DNA from: Panulirus ornatus
Taxonomy: Eukaryota > Arthropoda > Malacostraca > Decapoda > Palinuridae
Assembly: GCF_036320965.1 (NCBI RefSeq)
Contig: NC_092230.1
Location: 50,393,094 to 50,457,093 of the forward strand
Length of the DNA: 64,000 nucleotides
Direction: 5' to 3'
Below the pieces are notes generated by a model. The model ran no database searches and was not told where the DNA came from. It saw only the letters and a list, made by a program, of their open reading frames with translations. A program made the translations under genes and the position numbers. Below, in pieces: positions 61,689 through 64,000 of this stretch (its first letter is position 1; every line of letters begins with the position of its first letter).

Positions 61689-63654
61689 GGAGGTGGGCAG
61701 GTTAGAAAGGGTAGTGAGTGGTGGGATGAAGAAGTAAGATTATTAGTGAAACAGAAGAGAGAGGCGTTCGGACGATTTTTGCAGGGAAATAATGCAAGTG
61801 ACTGGGAGATGTATAAAAGAAAGATGCAGGAGGTCAAGAGAAAAGGTGCAAGAGGTGAAAAAGAGGGCAAATGAGAGTTGGAGTAAGAATGAAAATATGT
61901 TTTGGAAGGAGGTATGTAAAGTGCGTATGACAAGAGAACAGATGGGAACATCGGTGAAGGGGGCTAATGGGGAGGTGATAACAAGTAGTGGTGATGTGAG
62001 AAGGAGTGAGTATTTTGAAGGTTTGCTAAATGTGTTTGATGACTGAATGGCAGATATAGGGTGTTTTGGTCAGCGTCGTGTGCGAAGTGAGAGGGTCAGG
62101 GAGAAGGGTTTAGTAAACAGAGAAGAGGTAGTGAAAGCTTTGTGGAAGATGAAAGCCGGCAAGGCGGCGGGTTTGGATGGTATTGCTGTGGAATTTATTG
62201 AAAAAGGGGGTGACTGTGTTGCTGACTGGTTGGTGAGGATATTCATTGTATGTATGGCTCATGGTGAAGTGCCTGAGGATTAGCGGAATGCTTGCATAGT
62301 GCCATTGTACAGACGCTAAGGGGATACAGGTGAGTGTTCAAACTACAGAGGTATAAGTTTGTTGAGTATTCCTGGGAAATTATATGGGAGGGTATTGATT
62401 GAGAGGATGAAGGCATGTACAGAGCATCAGATTGGGGAAGAGCAGTGTGGTTTCAGAAGTGGTAGAGGATATGTGGATCAGGCGTTTGCTTTGAAGAATG
62501 TATGTGTGAAATACTTAGAAAAACAGATGGATTTGTATGTAGCATTTATGGATCTGGAGAAGGCATATGATAGAGTTGATAGAGATGCTTTGTGGAAGGT
62601 TTTAAGAGTATATGGTGTGGGATGTAAGTTGCTAGAAGCAATGAAAAGTTTTTACCAAGGATGTAATGCATGTGTACGAGGAGGAAGAGAGGAAAGTGAC
62701 TGGTTCTCAGCGAATGTCGGTTTGCGGCAGGGGTGCGAGATGTCTCCATGGTTGTTTGATTTGTTTATGGATGGGTTGGTTAGGTTGGTGAATGCAAGAG
62801 TTTTGGAGAGAGGGGCAAGTATGCAGTCTGTTGTGGATGAGAGGGCTTGGGAAGTGAGTCAGTTGTTCGCTGATGATACAGCGCTAGTGGCTGATTCGGG
62901 TGAGAAACTGCAGAAGTTGGTGACTGAGTTTGGTAAAGTGTGTGAAAGAAGGAAGTTGAAAGTACATGTGAATAAGAGCAAGGCTATTAGGTTCAGTAGG
63001 GTTGAGGGTCAAGTTAATTGGGATTTAGATTTGAATGAAGAAAAACTGGAGGAAATGAAGTGTTTTAGATATCTTGGAGTGGACTTAGCTGATGATGGAA
63101 CCATGGAAGCGGAAGTGTCACAGGGTAGGGGAGGGGGCGAAGGTTCTGGGAGCGTTGAAGAATATGTGAAGGCTAGAACGTTTTCTCGGAAAGCAAAAAT
63201 GGGTATGTTTGAGGGAGTAGCGGTTCCAACAATGTTATATGGTTGCGAGGCGTGGGCTATAGATAGGGTTGTGCGCAGGAGGGTGGATGTGCTGGAAATG
63301 AGATGTTTGAGGACAATATGTGGTGTGAGGTGGTTTGATCGAGTGAGTAATGAAAGGGTAAGAGATGTGTGGTAATAAAAGAGTCTGGTTGAGAGAGCAG
63401 AAGAGGGTGTGTTGAAATGGTTTGGACACATGGAGAGAATGAGTGAGGAAAGATTGACCAAGAGGATATATGTGTCAGAGGTGGAGGGAACGAGGAGAAG
63501 TGGGAGACCAAATTGGAGGTGGAAGGATGAAGTGAAACAGATTTTGAGCAATCGGGGCTTAAACAGGCATGAGGGTGAAAGGCGTACAAGGAATAGAGTG
63601 AACTGGTACGATGTGGTATAGCCGGGTGGACGTGCTGTCAGTGGATTGAATTAG
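61689..63654 (+). mobile_element. RTE family A LINE, linker to 3' end, mutated
   Basis: It starts at GGG..RKGS.WWDEEV (equivalent to about 15905 of the reference), directly after the gap. Stops occur at 62044 (DD then TGA) and 62281 (Trp to TAG), with a frameshift near 62316. From 62359 a 338-aa frame runs to 63375 with EKAYDRVDRDALW, GLRQGCEMSPWLF, QLFADDTALVAD (one Leu codon deleted) and YGCEAWAIDR. A 1-bp deletion near 63364 then breaks the C-terminus, which continues in another frame (63409-63621). The RT core is nearly intact but the endonuclease is not seen. Confidence 0.93.
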
Positions 63655-63877
63655 GACATGTTTCCTCTGTTAGTAAGATAGCGCCAGCAACAGACTGAGA
63701 GAGACCGCTTCTGCATACATTCTCCAACTGTCATGTATAATACACCGAAATCACAACTAACTATTTACAACCAGGCCCCACAGACCTTTCCATGTTTTAT
63801 TCCGGATGCTTCACATGCCCTGGTTCAGTCCATTGCCAACACGTCGCCCCCTTTATACCACATCGTTCAAATTCACT
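63655..63877 (-). mobile_element. RTE family A LINE 3' UTR fragment, inverted
   Basis: Minus-strand 3' UTR and last codons (TGTATAATACACCGAAATCA, then the CACATCGTTCAAATTCACT end). It lies directly after the plus-strand copy, giving another tail-to-tail pair. Confidence 0.8.
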
Positions 63878-64000
63878 GGTTGGGCGAGGCCAGCAGCCAC
63901 ACTTGACACCCTGACTGGTTGGTTGAGGCCAGCAGCCACACTTGACACCCTGACTGGTTGGTTGAGGATTGCAGCCACACTTGACACCCTGACTGGTTGG
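63878..64000. repeat. 39-bp minisatellite at window edge
   Basis: Three units of TTGAGGCCAGCAGCCACACT plus TGACACCCTGACTGGTTGG, continuing past the window end. Confidence 0.93.

Overview
The window looks like non-genic, repeat-dominated DNA from an arthropod, most probably a decapod crustacean. That placement rests on RTE-type LINEs with a shared tail built around a GCTACCTCGC box, (TA)n microsatellites, a multicopy arthropod gene family of unknown function, and long minisatellite arrays. No intact host gene, tRNA or rRNA was recognised. Two 100-N runs (50417-50516, 61589-61688) mark assembly gaps.

Most coding potential comes from one young RTE-type LINE, called family A here. The reference copy (14765-18086, +) has a 5' UTR, one frame for an AP-type endonuclease (EN) plus reverse transcriptase (RT) broken by a single stop codon, and a 3' UTR ending in A-rich/(TA)n sequence. 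Truncated, inverted or tandemly duplicated family A copies lie at 1-258, 6430-8640, 10541-14616, 18153-20580, 33053-34327, 35020-36876, 48131-53320, 53951-55410 and 61689-63877. A 232-bp element at 34528-34759 has one end matching the family A 5' UTR and the other matching its 3' tail, so it looks like a non-autonomous derivative. Older elements include a second RTE lineage (family B, 1491-3065 and 4396-4850), a Jockey-like LINE (5830-6330), a CR1-like LINE (36877-38410) and a Ty3/gypsy relic (440-1490).

From 22.9 to 47.8 kb about 20 kb is satellite DNA in seven arrays with unit lengths near 24, 32, 32, 29/20, 20, 35 and 37 bp. Two neighbouring arrays (26.7-31.1 and 31.1-33.1 kb) appear to be one satellite lineage in opposite orientations. 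From 50.5 to 57.6 kb there are poorly resolved LINE copies and long simple repeats.

From 58.0 to 61.5 kb on the minus strand lies the 3' part of a second Ty3/gypsy element: gag zinc knuckle, protease, an in-frame 29-residue repeat array, integrase C-terminus, RT thumb, RNase H remnant, polypurine tract and a 920-bp 3' LTR with TGTTACG/CGTAACA ends. Its order (protease, integrase, RT) is the unusual Gmr1-like arrangement, unlike the RNase H-then-integrase order of the gypsy relic at the start of the window.

The most interesting items are the RTE-derived non-autonomous element with its shared folded 5' region, the gypsy element with its domain order and coding minisatellite, and the inverted satellite pair. 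I found no convincing new multi-gene system.
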